Source: a virus
Strand: one strand, 5' to 3'
Virus record (IMG/VR): IMGVR_UViG_3300049846_001255
Coordinates: 1 to 37,890 of that record
DNA length: 37,890 nucleotides
The notes below the pieces were generated by a model. It was not told where the DNA came from. It was given only the letters and a program-made list of their open reading frames with translations, and did not search any database. Numbering within the stretch: the stretch's first letter is position 1; every line of letters begins with the position of its first letter. The translations under genes were made by a program, and so were the position numbers. Below are positions 37,549-37,890 of the stretch, piece after piece.

Positions 37549-37890
37549 TTAGCGTTCTCTTTCGAGAGTTTTTAGACGTTCTAACACCTTATCCAGCTTC
37601 TTGTAAACTTGGTCTGTGGCATCGCCTTTAGTTATGTAGCCTTTGCCTTCCGGGTCGAGTCCTTTATTCTGAGTATAGCTTTTATGTGGCGCTGAATACA
37701 AGACGAAATCCATTGGTTGTCGAATGGCTTTCGGTGCAAGGATTGCCATATAAACGTCGCTCAGCTTCGATGCCCGTTCTGCACCATTCGCCCGTAAATA
37801 CTGGACAACTGGCCCGAAGAGCTGCTCATCGAAAGTCATCTTTTTCAGCTCGCCGAAGGTGTATGTTTTGCCCTTAATCGAGGTTAACCC
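37549..37890 (-). CDS. Endolysin, SLT-type lytic transglycosylase (C-terminal part, cut by window edge)
   Basis: This is the same gene as the one at 1-409, seen in the right copy of the terminal repeat with its true stop at 37549. An internal ATG at 37839 is only Met81 of the full protein. The tail beyond the repeat (DATDQVYKKLDKVLERLKTL) is a short heptad-like helix that could be a dimerisation or binding element. The next gene downstream begins 14 bases after the stop and has a near-perfect Shine-Dalgarno, so this end of the genome forms a small lysis-type cluster. The single mismatch between repeat copies falls in this coding region (Leu here, Gln in the left copy). Confidence 0.75.
   Translation of the reverse strand, partial: GLTSIKGKTYTFGELKKMTFDEQLFGPVVQYLRANGAERASKLSDVYMAILAPKAIRQPMDFVLYSAPHKSYTQNKGLDPEGKGYITKGDATDQVYKKLDKVLERLKTLERER
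37671..37890. repeat. Terminal direct repeat, right copy
   Basis: Matches 1-220 except at 37763. Joining the two copies gives a circle of about 37,670 bp and restores the endolysin gene. Confidence 0.95.

Noticed and set aside
1-37890. Diversity-generating retroelement, as in BPP-1
   Set aside because: No reverse transcriptase motif and no template/variable repeat pair was seen; the tail repeats are in-gene module duplications.
1-37890. Integrase, excisionase, tRNA genes or attachment site
   Set aside because: No ORF shows tyrosine or serine recombinase motifs and no cloverleaf was recognised by eye; a tRNAscan and HMM search would settle this.

Overview
The window is an essentially complete genome of a tailed, podovirus-type bacteriophage. 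The first 220 bases recur at the end (1-220 = 37671-37890, one mismatch), and the endolysin gene broken at one edge continues in frame at the other. The unique circle is therefore about 37,670 bp. A lipobox protein, a secreted Cys-rich protein and a signal-anchored nuclease point to a Gram-negative host. The head and tail gene order and protein families resemble Bordetella BPP-1-like podophages. No reverse transcriptase or diversity-generating cassette, integrase, clear repressor, tRNA or CRISPR was seen, so the lifestyle is unresolved.

Late region, minus strand (23.6 kb down to 0, then across the junction to 36.7 kb): a small hypothetical gene, small and large terminase, portal, a tiny membrane peptide, a small hypothetical protein, scaffold, major capsid, head decoration and a terminator. 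Next come a BPP-1-type coiled-coil protein, the head-tail adaptor, an ejection-type protein, a tail nozzle or stabilisation protein, a Gln-rich and a Gly/Gln/Trp-rich low-complexity protein, two large internal/ejection proteins, two small beta-rich paralogues and two very large lectin-like (LamG) receptor-binding candidates. The lysis module follows: an SLT-type endolysin, small proteins and a membrane-anchored coiled-coil protein. Many of these genes overlap as TAATG or ATGA, which indicates translational coupling.

Non-coding hub (23.6-24.64 kb): about 1 kb between the divergent late and early operons. It holds four in-phase TTTCAC repeats, several perfect palindromes, five tandem 9-bp repeats, at least 15 exact CTATACC/GGTATAG motifs, a 33-bp imperfect inverted repeat flanking a polypyrimidine tract, promoter candidates with AAGTACTT operators, and a structured leader before the first early gene. 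It is the best candidate for the replication origin and control region.

Early region, plus strand (24.64-36.7 kb): a SNF2-type helicase, a DUF2800 (Cas4-like PD-(D/E)XK) protein, a DUF2815 SSB-like protein with acidic tip, a strong terminator, a RuvC-like resolvase, a four-helix membrane protein and a primase-helicase (AEP plus VirE/SF3). A long run of small genes follows, including a secreted thermonuclease-like protein, small membrane proteins and a lipoprotein. No DNA polymerase was found, so replication probably recruits the host polymerase.

The most unusual signal is a set of four palindromes between 23.7 and 30.0 kb. Two of them contain the exact 14-mer GTTCCACGTGGAAC, matching the core of bacterial chromosomal parS (ParB/Spo0J) sites, although the phage has no recognisable ParA or ParB. 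The late and early operons converge with stop codons overlapping at 36696-36699.
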